The notes below the pieces were generated by a model, which did no database searches, had not been told where the DNA came from, and saw only the letters and a program-made list of their open reading frames with translations. Shown here piece by piece: positions 33,609-45,589 of a stretch of DNA of 64,000 bases (position 1 is its first letter; each line of letters starts with the position of its first letter). The DNA lies in assembly GCA_964036045.1 (NCBI GenBank), contig OZ038388.1:6891058-6955057 (forward strand), written 5' to 3'. This DNA comes from Eutreptiella sp. 'Long Island Sound 2002'. Lineage: Eukaryota > Euglenozoa > Euglenophyceae > Eutreptiales > Eutreptiaceae. The position numbers and the translations under genes are program-made.

Positions 33609-34731
33609 TCAAGGGTACAATTGCGAGAAGTGTGCGGTCACACGGGCCAACAATGCAGGCTTGGTACCGCGCACTGACAAACTATTGAGTCTGCAAATGG
33701 ACTTCAATTCAACCAATGTCCACTCAATCATTGTCCCTTGCTTCATGGCTTTGCACACCTCACTGTCCACATCATATTGAAACTGCACTGTGGCACTTCC
33801 GTCACTGGTAGGGCGCTCACCCTGGCGGGGGGGGGGGGGGGTGTACATCTTGCTGGACTATCGGTTCAAAGGCAGGGGAGGGGGCATCTACATCTTGATC
33901 AACATCACTAGCGTCACTTTTTGCATCCCCAATGCCGCCATATGTCTCCCAAATCTCATCGCAATCAGGGCTGGAGTCGTTGCTCTGTGAGACAGTCCAC
34001 AGAGCACGCATTTCATCCGTCACCTCAAGGGTGGGGCTGTCAACTGGGACTGCAAGATCTTTGAACGCCTCAAAATGAAGGAGTAGGCATTCATCCAACC
34101 ATGGTTTTTCCTCTCCGTCTACTTTGCGCTTTCTGGGTCGAAATGGAACGTCCTGCAATGCGTTAAACACGGCTGCGGGACACCAGTCCTCTGGAGCCTC
34201 ACCGTTACACCGAACAAGCAAATTATCACTCATGAAGTGTGCGGGTTGGCCCGCATCTGCCTGAGTCATGTAACTAAACACACGCTCACATGAAAAGGAG
34301 CTAGCCTCAGCGAAATCTGGCAAGCTGTCGGTGTTAACCCAATTGCCCTGAGCGAACCGCGCTTGCAGATCAGCAATGAGGGCGTTGAGAAAGCATGCCC
34401 GGCTACCGCGAACAGGGCTGATCGCTGGGTCAACACACAGTCGGCTCTCCCACCCGCCCTCCAAAACATGTGTGTGCAGCTGTGCAAGTTGGCTCCACAT
34501 CACATTCACGAGACCACGCACGGCATCAATGGTTACACCTCGGTTAGCCTGCACGAGTTTGCTACCTGCACACACGATGGTGAAAACATCTGCCAAAAAA
34601 GCCGCGGACACCCGGAAACCATTGTTCGATAGGGCTGCCAGAAGTTCAGCGGCCTTCGCCTTCTGTTGTGCGTCTCCTTCGGCAGAAATGTATTCCGGTA
34701 GGTGTTTGAGGTTTGAACCCAGGACCTCTGA
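33609..34731 (-). pseudogene. SAP-domain protein with poly-C frameshift
   Basis: From an apparent splice acceptor (AG just before 34731) the minus strand is open without an ATG: ISEVLGSNLKHLPEYISAEG, then a helical region, to a stop just after a run of 15 C (33827-33841 as G on the plus strand). If the run were one base shorter the frame would continue without interruption from the Pro stretch into DGSATVQFQYDVDSEV and WTLVELKSICRLNSLSVRG-TKPALLARVTAHF, which fits the SAP DNA-binding motif, and end at 33609. The middle part (CFLNALIADLQARFAQGNW) is loosely like the C-terminal region of hAT-type transposases; this is a weak guess. A sequencing error in the homopolymer, true slippage or real decay are all possible. 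Confidence 0.5.
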
Positions 34732-34772
34732 GATTAGCGCCTAGTGGTACTACCAATTAAGCTATGCCAGGA
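34700..34772 (-). other. tRNA-like sequence, degenerate
   Basis: On the minus strand the segment reads TCCTGGCATAGCTTAATTGG, then TAGTACC, and ends near GGGTTCAAACCTC. That imitates a tRNA with A-box-like (TAGCTTAATTGGTAG) and B-box-like (GGGTTCAAACC) promoter elements at normal spacing. The D stem and T stem do not pair properly and no clean anticodon stem forms, so it is not a functional tRNA. It overlaps the start of the exon at 34731. A tRNA-derived SINE head or a tRNA pseudogene is most likely. Confidence 0.4.
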
Positions 34773-36776
34773 TCTGCTGAGCTTGACACATCAGAGAGTG
34801 GCTGCCATAGTAAAAAAGGGGGGGGGGGGGCTGAGCGTCCTTATGGCAACCCCTGACGGCCACAAACATAATCGCCGCTGATAATTTGGTGGAACCCACA
34901 AACACAAGTTGGATTGTGCCTTGGTGTGAAACCAAATTTCTGACCAAGGATTGCATCACCGAAACTTGCAAGACGGTCCTTGAGGAATTTGATAAGGTGG
35001 ATGGCAACACACGGGAAGAACATGTGTGTCCTATAGTATTGACAAGATTTGGTCGTGGTTGCAAGACCCCAGAATGCAAGGCACTCGCCCACCACTTAAA
35101 AGAACGTGAGTCATTTGCTTATCTCATTGGCTTCATGAATTCCTATGAACTAACTATATATACAGTTGACAAACTTCACACAGACCCTGAATTGCTTGGG
35201 CAACACTTGAAGACCCCTCAAATAGGAAGGAAGAGCATTATTTTCAAAACTGAACTTTGCACCACGGCATGGACTTCCAGAAACCTGGTCACCATCCCTT
35301 TTGTGAGCGCAAGCAAAGGCTCGCATGGTGCAAATAATATTGCGAAATGCCAAGCTCATGTGAAAGTAAAAGCTTTGAACACAACTTGTAGAAGGTTTCT
35401 AAAAGATGTAATATTAAAAATGTATTAGAAATGCCGATGTGGTTTGCAACGCTGCAGCAGAATTACCGAGAGCATATCTAATCAATTTGCAAATGACTTC
35501 CTCGTTGCCGCCAAACGCCTTTGCGCCAACCCCCCCCCCCCCCCTGTGTGCCTTCGTAATGCCCAACCGCCCCACCTTCGTGTGCCTCATTGGCGCCAAC
35601 CACCCCCCCACCGACCTTGCGCTTGGTTAAAGTGAAACCCCACTCCCCCGTGCGCCTCGGCAGCACCCAACCCCGCTCAGCGTGCACATCGGTACCGCCA
35701 AACCACCCCCCCCCCCCCCGTGCGCATTGGTAGTGGCAAAGCCCAAACCCCGCACACCTCGCAGATTTTTATCGGAAAATTGTCCGTCAGAGAAAAAAAA
35801 GTTTTCTTGGTAAATTGTTTCATTGGACATGTCTCCGTAAAACTATGTTCTAAACACCGGCTCACCATCGCACCACCACTACACGACTCGTAACAGAGCA
35901 TCATCACCACCACACCACCACAACACCCGTAGCATCGCACCACTACCATCATAGCACCACGGTCACACCACCGCAAAAGCACCCGCCCACAACCATCAAC
36001 ACACCACCACCACAAGACCAACGAAGCCCTGACCACCACCACGACAACAACATAACGGCACGTACAACAGGGATTCAAACCGAGGTTCACCACAATTCCT
36101 TACTTCGTTTTGTTGTAGATCACTTGAGATGCACCATGCGTCATCCCCGCTACACTCCATCACCATTCACAATGAGTGCCACCATTGTTTGTTACTTTTT
36201 TTTTGGTGTCGATCATTGAAGATTCACCATGCTTGATGACCCCTGCACTGCATCACCATTCACAATGAGTGAGTTGATCAGTTGCCTCTCATGCCTACAA
36301 ATGCAAAATTTGGTGCCCCTTACAAAGAAATGTTTGTGCATGCAGAGCAATTTTCAACAACAAGGGTCAACAACTCCAAAGGCTTCATTTTGAAAGTTAA
36401 AGTTGTTCAGCACATTCCAACACGGTAAGTAGTAACTGAACCTCAAAGTTAGCCATTTGTGCCATGGCCATGTGCCACTACCCCCATGCTAGTTATGACT
36501 TGTAAAGCAGTTGTAGTTTGAATGCCCAAGTTACACATACCGTTGTTGTGATAGGGGCTGCTTGTGCTAGCTGTGCACACCCGAAGACCCACCCGTGTAA
36601 GGCTTACTACGCTCCTGTTGGTACATCGGCTCAACCACCATACAATCCACTTCGACAGTCGGAATCCCTCCGCACATTCTCTATCACATTTGCTTCTCGC
36701 GAGACAACGTTTTGCAACTGATTCAATCACTTTGGGGCAAACACATATGTGCACGAGGCAGTGGACGGCATGGGAC
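34773..36776. other. Low-complexity, C-rich region without gene
   Basis: It contains G or C runs at 34818-34830, 35530-35544 and 35706-35720. From 35500 to 35760 a degenerate unit of about 50-60 bp (CGCCAACC-C(n)-CGTGCGC) recurs. From 35860 to 36050 there is an ACC/CCA-rich stretch. The ORF 34886-35428 (plus) has mixed composition and no domain. Confidence 0.45.
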
Positions 36777-37702
36777 CGAGGGGCCCTCCGGATAGCTACC
36801 ATTAACGTTAGCAAACGTGTCTATGGTTGCATTCAAGTTGGATGGCAAAAAACCTATTATCTTGTTCTTTGCGAAATTTGTTCTCAATTGGACTGCGACG
36901 CCGATTCGCCACTATGCAATACGCACGGTGGCGCTTCTCATGGACGGTCAGCCTAAGCCGACCATTCCCACAACAACAACCACGCGGACAGTCAAGGCCA
37001 CTTCTTGTTCCGGCGTTCTTGGGGCTCGAAAGATGTGTGGCGAGATTCTAGTGCCGGCAAAGTGCATATCACCCAACCAGAAATTGCGGTCAACACCGGA
37101 GACTTGCTATGGTACCTATGCATCCATGCCCCGTGTCATATGCACGTCAGCGTTGTGGACAGGAGCCTAGCTCCGGTACCGTGGGAGGATTTGGACCCTA
37201 CTCTGGTCCAAGAGGTACAACGCGAGAGCAACGGCTACACCCTAGATGTCTTGAAGGACCGACTCCGGCCCCGAGACGTGGTGGAGACTACTCCAGGGGG
37301 AGACGAGTACGTCCTGCCGGACGCAGCTGCCCCCAACGTTCCCTGCAATGTAACTAATCCTCATGTAGTCTCACAGTGTGGACTATCTGAGCTGCCTAGC
37401 TCAATACACTTTGAAGACGAAACCTATCATGACGCCTTCTTCGTCCAGACCCGTGTGGAGAAAGTTGACCACGCCGACTATGCTACGCCTGATAAACCCT
37501 TGTCCTCCATGAGCAGAGAGGAGCCCTTGAATAATGGCCTAGATCCCCGATCATATGCTTTTCGACAATACCACCAGGGCACTGGTATGATATTCCCCAC
37601 CCTTTTGATGTATACGTTGAAACTCACCGCATGGACCATGTAAGCGGTCCTCTCAAACAACCTAAACCAATGTACAAAAGGATTCGTCGGGCTTTGGATT
37701 GA
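36777..37702 (+). pseudogene. Unrecognised coding region with stop and frameshift
   Basis: One frame reads GALRIATINVSKRVYGCIQV, meets TAA at 36954-36956, and continues in the same frame through KVHITQPEIAVNTGDLLWY, LVQEVQRESNGYTLDVLKD and SSIHFEDETYHDAFFVQTRV. Near 37580 the sense passes to another frame: YDIPHPFDVYVETHRMDHVS, then QPKPMYKRIRRALD, ending at TGA 37700-37702. Codon use and amino-acid mix look like a real protein of about 300 residues. I do not recognise the family. Two defects in 900 bp suggest a pseudogene, though the 37580 shift could also be an intron boundary. Confidence 0.45.
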
Positions 37703-38817
37703 AATTTTTGTAGAGTCCACGATGGCCATGACATTGCCATACATGTCATCACTGCCATCACGAAAGTGGCGGCACGAAAAGTATCCCATGGCTAGGTTCT
37801 TAGAGGATGCAGCACGGTGCGAACACAAGAACACTCAATGCCCAACCTTTGGCACACCTAATAGTGATACGACAATAGAGACACACCCTAAACACAAAAC
37901 AACAACAGGACGGACATAGGTAATATCGCAGGGATTTTTTGTCCTATAGAGTCCCACACTGCACAAGCATACACTCATATCCTGATGTTTGATGAAAAAC
38001 TCACTAAGTGGCCAAATTTGAGTGATACGGCTGCCCTAAAAGCAAAGATGTGTGCTACCAGGACGGGTCGCAATGATGTGTTGTATAAGCATGGGGAAAG
38101 TACAAGTAAAGCCGTGTGCATATCAATGTAGCATATCTTCGCAAGCGGCGAGTTACTTTGCATCGCCTTGCAATTTACAAATAATCCCGATGATGCTAGT
38201 GCATGTCCATACGCAGGGTTTGGACAAGGTGCCACCTGCGACGACAATGCGATTTTTCTTGGTGTCATGCATGCAAACCTTCCAAGCTTTCAAAGCTACA
38301 AGCCCGGGTCCCTGCCTAAGGTACACACCACGGCAAATGAGACAAGAAGATTGTGCTAACCCGGTAATGCACAAGGATGATGTGGCACCTCCATGGTTGT
38401 CACAAGGGCTTGGCACCTGGGGGTTGCCCGGGCAGTGGTAGGCCGTCAGTGTTTAGCGCTTTCAAGATTCAAAACACCGCATGAAGAGGTAAAAAGACGA
38501 AAAACAACAAGTTGTGAGGTGCAATACCCATTGGGCACGAGGAAAGCGGCACCGGGAGCTCAAATAGCGACGAGACAGCAACAGTGAGGGAGAGGCAGGC
38601 TCAGGGAAAAAGTGAAGAGAGCAAAGCAAGAGCCAGAGCACATAACTACAAAAAGATGTGTGAGTGCTACGCTTGGGGCTGCACTTGGGGCTATGCTTGG
38701 GGCCATGCCTGCGGCTATGCCTGTGGAAAAGTGCGTGCTGGAAGCACCGGGGCCGCCGCCAACCAATGTGTGACCCCGAGGGGTGTTCGACAGTTTGGAG
38801 GGCTGTAGGGGGGGGGG
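37703..38817. other. No gene recognised
   Basis: Only overlapping short ORFs are present. A run of 13 G at 38808-38820 borders the S1 fragment. Confidence 0.45.
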
Positions 38818-39040
38818 GGGCAAAATCCTAAGTGGCCCACTTGTGGGCAAGGTGGCTACATAACCCCTGTCGCCTTGGGGAGCCCCTCTGCTTCAGAGCG
38901 GGGGGCAGAATCAGAAGTGGCCCACAAGTGGGCAAGGTGGCTACATAACCCCTGCCGCCTTGGGGACCCCTCCGCTTCAGAGCGGGGGGCAGAATCAGCA
39001 TTGGCCCAGAAGTGGGCAAGGTGGCTACATAACCTTTTTT
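38818..39040 (+). repeat. Satellite S1 fragment, about 2.5 units
   Basis: AGTGGGCAAGGTGGCTACAT, CCGCCTTGGGGA and GCTTCAGAGCGGGGGGCAGA recur with the 85-bp spacing of the array at 14563-16305. This is a short dispersed piece with no transposon ends visible beside it. Confidence 0.9.
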
Positions 39041-40244
39041 CTGCTTTTCAGCCATTGTTGAATTCTCCACGAAATTCTGAGTATTTTGACTATAGACACA
39101 TAGGGTCGAACAAAACAAATTCCCCCTACCGTATGCCTAAAACAAAATCTGCGGCGCCTCCGGCGCCGACAAAGCACATTGTTCCGTGCGACAATTTGGG
39201 GGTCCGTAGAGCCCCCCCCCCCTTGGGGTCGGGTCCCGACCACGATCGGCCCCCGTGGCTGGAAGCCACCCAACAAGTTGAAATTTGGTGTGATCGCTAG
39301 TTGCGATGAGGCCACCATGTACATTCCTGCATATAACCAAAAGCAATATTGGTGAAAGGTGGGACACATCCTCACGCGCTCTCATTCCTCTGTGCCTCAA
39401 TTGGCGAGCATCCTTGGCAACGTGCGCTGACTTATGGTGTGTTTCCGTGCCTTTTGAGTCCTCTCTAAACTTTTGGTTTTCATTGTGCGAACCGCCACAC
39501 GTTTGGGCCCCAACACCCAGTGAGAAAAGAACAAGTGCCTGAATGCAAGCTATACCACCCTCGGTGAGAGGGAAACCCATGCTTAACTTGCCCGTGACGC
39601 ACGAAGTAGCTAGTGATGCCTCCAAAACAATGCTGATGTGTTTAATGCCCGCTAATTGCGACAATCGCATGCCTCTGTCCCATCCCCCTTGCTTTGGTCC
39701 CATCCCCCTACTCGTTCACACCAACGTAGAGGAAGTCATTACTACCGATTGTGAGGTGTGTCCTATTAGTCTAGGCTACCACATTTTTTGGAGGCCCCCC
39801 CTGGGGGGGGGGAGGGGGGTGGCTACTCCTCGGTTCCAAACACCAACTACCCACCCACCCACCCACCTAACCGTTGGCTACAGGTCCCTTGGGGTGGGGG
39901 GAGGCTTGGGGGCGGACAATCGAGGGGCATAAGGGCGGGTGAACACACCATTTAACTTCCGGTGTTCGCCCCTAGGGGACCGCCACATCGAGCCAGGGTT
40001 GATATCAAGGGTAGGGACTTTAATGAGCAACGGACGAGATAAGTTTAGGTGTCATGTTGCCCGATATGGCGTTGAAAGCATTGTCACACGGTTCCACATG
40101 TAGGTTTGGTGCGTGTGGACCATTGGGCGGCTTCGGTGCCCGTGGACTTCTTAGGCTGCTGGGCTGGTGCCTTCGACAACCAACGTTGGCTAGAGGCCCG
40201 CTGGGGGGGGGGGGGGTTAGTTGGCGTCCTAGGACACGCCGACT
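39041..40244. other. No gene recognised
   Basis: Short ORFs only. A (CCCA)n-like stretch is near 39850 and a run of 14 G at 40203-40216. Confidence 0.4.
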
Positions 40245-40428
40245 CACACACACACACACACACACACACCGCGTTTGGAGGGAAGAAACCGAGGCAACGG
40301 TGGCGGGCATCACGGAAGAGCAAATGAATCGGCTGCGGCGGGAGCATGAGGAGGAGCTGATGCAACTCAAGGTCCAGCATGCGAAGCATGCGATACCTCA
40401 TACCTCATACCTCATACCTCATACAGAT
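40245..40428 (+). repeat. (CA)n, coiled-coil fragment and heptamer repeat
   Basis: A (CA)n run of 26 bp (40245-40270) is followed by a plus-strand stretch encoding EEQMNRLRREHEEELMQLKV, a coiled-coil-like peptide with no context. Then comes a 7-bp ATACCTC repeat of about 4.7 units (40393-40425). The coding value of the coiled-coil piece is uncertain; it could be an exon remnant. Confidence 0.5.
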
Positions 40429-40989
40429 CCCTGGATTATGGGAAATGGGAAACAAGCAGGGTGCTCTCCAACGGACGCATTTCTACAATCCCCCATTCCG
40501 GTAATTGGAACTGATGTGCTCTCCGCACTCATCCCTGTACTGTTGAGTAGGGAGGGAGGGTGGGTAGGGTTGGGGCTGGGGAATGAATTAGGTGGGTGAG
40601 CCACTCACATGTAGAAGCGTTCTGGAGGGCATACTGTGCCAATATGAGTGGGGGCGGGGCTGGGGACGCCTATCCTCGCCTCACACACGGCTAAAGGGCG
40701 GGAGCTCTGCTGCACCGTGAAATACATTGTGCGTGCATCAGGGACTGCAGGGCATGTCCTCTGCCACAAGTCCGTGCTGTTTTGTTTGCAGGAGTGCATG
40801 CGGGGGGATGACCTCCTCAAGGCCGCGCAACCGCACTCCGCCAATCCCTGCTGCACTGGGAACCAACCAGTGCAGCACCCGCTGCCGTGGCTACCACCGA
40901 TGGGCCGCTGTGCGGCCTCAAAGCACCGCACAGCCACTGACCCCACGGTGCTTGGCAAAGAAGAGGGCATGTACGGTGAATATTTTGAG

Positions 40990-41260
40990 AGAAAATGACG
41001 GCAACCATATATCACATTGTACCAAATATTTGCTTCCAAGTGGGCTACCACATTTCCTTTGTAGGAAGCAACCAACAACTCGTCTTGATTGCTTGCACAA
41101 AAGAGGGGGTGCACCGTGAATCTTTTGTGAGAGCAACGAGGGAGATCATGAATCACATTGCACGAGACACGTACTTCTAGGTGGACTACCACTTTTCATT
41201 GTAGCAAGCAACCACCAACACGTCTGCATTGCTTGCGCCTCTAGGAGACCAACAATTGAA
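40990..41260 (-). repeat. 139-bp repeat family, two units
   Basis: Units share TAGGAAGCAACCAxCAACxCG and GAGGGGGTGCACCGTGAAT and match the longer array at 47575-48600. In minus-strand translation each unit reads roughly FTVHPLFC-NxxELLVASYKGNVVAH. Confidence 0.65.
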
Positions 41261-41369
41261 AAAATTGGTCGGAATAACCAATTCAGATTCAATTGGTGGC
41301 CACCCTCTTCCCTGAAATAGCAAAGAGAAATTGCATTGTCATCTTGTACTTCCACCATTTCACCTGCCG

Positions 41370-41880
41370 GGAAGCGGTTGTTTGGTGCAGTGTGATCTAT
41401 GATGGGCCTCATTTTTCACGCAAAAAAGTCACACTACACTCTTGCTTCTCCGTAAGCAACAGGGATGTGATGGTGGTGGTATTCTACATCCAAAATGTGG
41501 TACCCCACCCGGAAGCGGGTGTTTGTTGCAATGAGACATGTGATCCGCCGACACTTTTGTCATTAAAACTTCATGATATAGCCTCTCGTTTTTGCAAGCA
41601 ATGGACATGTTGATGGGTATTTCCTACAAACAAAATGTGGTAGGTCACCCGGAAACGGCATTTCGGTGCTATGTGATGTTTGATGACCCTCCTTTTTCCT
41701 ACAACAAGCTCACGCGCTTTTTTGCAACCAATGGAGATGTGGTAGCGCATGCTTCCTGCAAACAAAATGTGGTAGCCTACCCACAGGGGAGTGTTGGGTG
41801 CAATGGGGTACCTGGTTGCCCTCATTTTCTAACCAAAAAAACAGCCTCTAGCCCCCAAAACTACCACCATTTGGGAGTTG
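41370..41880 (+). repeat. 139-bp repeat family, opposite orientation
   Basis: The same unit appears here in the other direction: plus-strand translation gives VVVFYIQNVVPHPEAGVCCN, equivalent to the minus-strand product of 40990-41260. The two blocks therefore form a loose inverted pair around 41300. Confidence 0.6.
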
Positions 41881-41889
41881 GACTATGTT

Positions 41890-42748
41890 GAGCTAAGCAC
41901 ACGTGCTTTCAGGTGGGTTATAGTTGTTGGAGGTAGTGACTGATTGCAAATGTAGAGATAAGGAGTGCCGTCATCCAATTTCAAGTTCCACTGGTGTAGG
42001 GCACTGTTTGCATGCTGGCATAGGCTTTAAGAAAGGTTTTTGCTGCCATTCACTACAACGCAAAGAGGAAATTATTGAATTGTGTCCTTCTTTGCCCTGG
42101 AACTGGGAGGTTCAATTTTGTAGTGTATGACTCTTGAAAAAACCTCCCTGATTCGAACCCCGCCAACAATTGCTGGACCGAACTGGCCCTTAACACGTGC
42201 AAGGCCCACCCTTGGGCTGGGACGTTTTGCCTTAGGTGCCAAGGCCAGTACAATGGTAGAGTGTATGAAGTGACCGAAAGGGCCCCATGAGAGTTGGATC
42301 CATTCGATGGCAACAACCGACAAACTAGTTGCTATCGTTCGAAGGCTTGTTCATGGAGAGTGCTCTTTAACTGCGTATACCAGATGGGTAGAATGCATTC
42401 TATTGCATTTTAGATGGTTTAGGTTGTGGGTCCAGTCCGTGATAGGCGAACAACTGGTGCGGATATGAGGCATCGTGCTGATGTGCCACCATTCTTGTGC
42501 AATAGCAAGAGGTGATTGCTGTGACAGCCTTGCCCACATCCCACATGTCTTGGAAGTGGGTGGAAGGTGAGTGGAGGGATGTTGCCCAGCTTTTTGGATA
42601 GCCAACACTAAGGACGCAAATACTTCATCGCAACAATGGTGGGTTTCCACAATTCACTTCAACTCTTTATTCACATGGTGCTATTGCAACGATTGCCGCC
42701 CCTTCTCGCCAACTCCTTTCATTAGCAATACCTAGAGACACACCACAC
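41890..42748. other. No gene recognised
   Basis: Short ORFs on both strands, no repeat or domain. Confidence 0.4.
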
Positions 42749-43003
42749 ATGGATGGTGAAGTGCAACGTTCAAAGTGTCATCTTCTTTCGCCCGAAGCGG
42801 CTGCACTTGCCGCATTGACTGGTGCTCCAAAGGTTGCCAATGAAGCGCTGTGTGTTGAAGTAATGATGGAGCAGTTGCGCTCGGACCCTGGGCCTACGAC
42901 TATCACTGCTACAAGTGTCGGTAACATTGCAAACGACAAGCATGATGATGAATGTTCAACGAACGATTCTGCTGTTGCTGTTGTTGTTGACGATGTGGTT
43001 TAG
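42749..43003 (+). CDS. Small acidic ORF, 84 aa, hypothetical
   Basis: ATG to TAG, beginning MDGEVQRSKCHLLSPEAAAL and ending in an acidic, Val-rich tail (VAVVVDDVV). Codon use is regular and the reverse strand is not open. No domain is recognised. It could be a last exon; a C-run at 43029-43041 follows the stop. Confidence 0.3.
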   Translation: MDGEVQRSKCHLLSPEAAALAALTGAPKVANEALCVEVMMEQLRSDPGPTTITATSVGNIANDKHDDECSTNDSAVAVVVDDVV

Positions 43004-43143
43004 GATGCGGGCACAATGCCGCAACGCACCCCCCCCCCCCCGTTCGCCGCGCTCCATTCATTGAGGGCCTGTTCTTTGGATCCGCAACAATTTCATCTAC
43101 AATATTAGTGCATGTGTGAATGTTAATGCATGTATGCTAAATC

Positions 43144-43371
43144 TTGGCAATGGGCATCTCTCTGGGTACCAATTGTGATGCTACCATGGGCCAATGTCGT
43201 GAATGTGAAAAAGCTGTCTACGAAACCACCCCCTATTGTGCCCTTCGTGAAAATGAGTATGCAATTGTCAACTGCCATCAATGTTCTTTCTTGGGAGGCA
43301 TTTTGGCACTTGCGGCGGCTGTACACATCGCGGTGGATGGCAATTCCACTAAACAAGCCGAATGGTGGTGA
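43144..43371 (+). CDS. Small Cys-rich ORF, 75 aa, hypothetical
   Basis: The peptide has C-x8-C-x2-C-x9-C-x11-C-x2-C (NCDATMGQCRECEK, then PYCALRENEYAIVNCHQCSF), a spacing that could bind zinc. The minus strand is open over the same region (43704-43123, 193 codons), so the coding strand is uncertain. The neighbour at 42749-43003 lies on the same strand 140 bp upstream. Confidence 0.25.
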   Translation: MAMGISLGTNCDATMGQCRECEKAVYETTPYCALRENEYAIVNCHQCSFLGGILALAAAVHIAVDGNSTKQAEWW

Positions 43372-44299
43372 ATGCATGAGCTTGTTTCTAATAGCACCAT
43401 TAATGTTCAGTTTTCCGTTGGTCACAGTAGTGTTGGTGTTGGTGGTTATGCTTGTGTTGGCAATAGTGTTGGTGCTGGTGTTCATGCAGATGCTACCGGT
43501 GCACATGCCACCCTCACCGCAATGATGCTTCAAGCAGCCATGACTATTTTGCTGCCACCCTAGCTTCCCACAACCGCCCTTGTTCACAAACCTCCACTGC
43601 AATTCAAATATCCCAACAGAGAAGGCAACCGAGGAGCGTACGGGTTCCACAGTACAATTTGAGGCTATTGGTGCCCAATGAGTTTGCCAAGGCGGTAGGA
43701 ACACACTGCACCAAATCAGGACAAATCATGTAACTCAGACTGGGACACAAAACCGCCTGAAAGTGAAAAGGCAAACAATTGTTTGAGCACAAACAAGGGA
43801 TTCATTTGTCACACGTGTTGTCATTGTAGCGACTTTTATGTGTGCTTTGTGTCTGCCCAAGGAGGCCCCTGAAAGTCGGCGTGACATATTGATTTGAGCA
43901 AAGGGCAATATCAATCTTGCATTCGATCCCAACCGAGTTCTCAACTAGATGTGTAATTTACGAGCTCTTTGAATTGTTTGATGTTATGACCTAAAAATTG
44001 TGGTTTGATTGTTCCGTGTGTGTTCCCACTAGTGCGCACATCAAACATCACCAGGCCAGAAGAAGTTTGGCGTTGTGCAGAGAAAGAAGGGCCTTGGAGG
44101 GCAAGAACTGAACAAGTTTCGTCCGGAGGGGACCAAAGAAAATTCTTGAGGTATTACATTTTGCATTGTGGTTACCTCCTAAATTATCATGTGAGTTCCT
44201 TTGATGCCAGTGATTCAGGCGTTGCCTACGAGCAAAGTGGAATTGCCAAATGCAAATTGTGTATCGTTCTTGGTATCTCCACCACATTTTTACATACCC
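43372..44299. other. No gene recognised
   Basis: A GGTGTTGGTG-rich stretch (43430-43480) and short ORFs only. Confidence 0.4.
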
Positions 44300-44960
44300 T
44301 TTTTACGACCTCTGCGCTGTTAACATGCACCTATAAGGCGGTTACTTTGCCAACGCTTGGTGAGCATGACCCTTGTTTGCACAACCCCGGAAGTTGGCAA
44401 TCGTTCTCAGCTAAGATCTGCCTGCACTCCATTTTGTTTCTAATTAGCAATTCGTGAAATTTGCACCACTAGCATGGGCCGCATGTTCCCCCAAAGAGCA
44501 CCTATTTGGGAATTGCTTTGCCACCTTTTGGTGATCATGATCACTGTTTGTACATCCTTGCGGCCTGTTTAGTTCCAAACTTTTCTTGCCGCTGCTTGGA
44601 ATCAATATTGCTAATCAAAATTTCATACAATCCGCATTGTTAACATGCAGAAAATGCATTCTGCCAAAAAGCACCTACGTGGGAATTGCATGGCTGGGCC
44701 TTGGTGATCATGATCATGGTTTGCACAATCTTGAGCTTGTTGATATCAAAAATTGTCGAAAGTGCTGCTCGCAGTTTAATCGCAGTGTATAGAAAAGTTG
44801 CCGTGGAAACAAGCAATTAGTGCTCTACTAACACCCACCTATGTGGGGTTTGCATTGCCATCCCTTGGTGATCATGATGATTGTTTGCACACTGTCGCAA
44901 CATGTGGATTACAAAATTGTTCTGAAATAAAGTCTTGCTTGCAATCAATATTGCTTTCAT
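44300..44960 (+). repeat. Tandem repeat, four units of about 170 bp
   Basis: GGTGATCATGATCA-TGTTTGC-type motifs recur at about 44360, 44530, 44702 and 44867, each preceded by ACCTAxxTGGGxxTTGC. Identity between units is moderate, so the array is old. The same AATCAATATTGCT segment appears in the repeats at 48.9-49.6 kb. Confidence 0.6.
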
Positions 44961-45361
44961 GCAAAGTTATACAGAATCTCGCACTAAAAGCATGCACTAA
45001 GTACATACGGACACTAAGGCATATGAACCACCAAACGGCTGGGATCTATTTGTGGGGATGCATGTTCAGCTCTTCTGAGAAACTTGCTATGTGTGCCACT
45101 TCTTATGGCGCGAGTTTTGACTTTGAAGAGCTGCACATGCTCAACATGGGCCACAAGAATGGGCTCTCCGGCTGCAGACTGGGTTGCAGACCTAGCCGCG
45201 ACTTGTGCAGCAGGTTCGGCTGCACTCCTAGTTTAGTATTTTGCACAACATTTGGCAGCTATGGCAGCACACTTGGCATGGGGCATGGGTGCACACTTCT
45301 AATGTTTCCTCGGTGACATTTATTGAATTACAGCGGTCTCCCACGGGGCTGGATTAAGACA

Positions 45362-45589
45362 ATGTTAGTGCAACAAGATTGTGTGGGCAAAGAGTGCATG
45401 TGGTGCATGGGGATTGCCAAACAATTTTGCCAACGAAAAAATCAATTTCACGCGCGATGTTCAGGGGGCAAACCACTTGCCACATGGGTTGGAACGATTT
45501 GCCCTAAGGGTTTTGGCCCCTTGCCACACCATCCTTTGAAGCACCTGAAGCACGTGTCGCATCATTGGATGATCAACATCCATTGCTGA
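45362..45589 (+). CDS. Small Cys-rich ORF, 75 aa, hypothetical
   Basis: The peptide contains CVGKECMWCMGIAKQFCQRK followed by NQFHARC, that is C-x4-C-x2-C-x7-C-x8-C, suggestive of a small zinc-binding module. It is a free-standing plus-strand frame with no recognisable partner. It may be an exon of a decayed transposon protein; the family is not identified. Confidence 0.25.
   Translation: MLVQQDCVGKECMWCMGIAKQFCQRKNQFHARCSGGKPLATWVGTICPKGFGPLPHHPLKHLKHVSHHWMINIHC

Noticed and set aside
34700-34772. Functional tRNA gene
   Set aside because: D and T stems do not pair and no proper anticodon arm forms.
40605-41192. 195-codon minus-strand ORF as a gene
   Set aside because: It combines repeat units with a region also open on the plus strand; no domain and no consistent frame in other copies of the repeat.
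43123-43704. 193-codon minus-strand ORF as a gene
   Set aside because: The Asn/Thr-rich middle is the complement of a GTTGGT-rich simple stretch, and the competing plus-strand frame has the Cys pattern.
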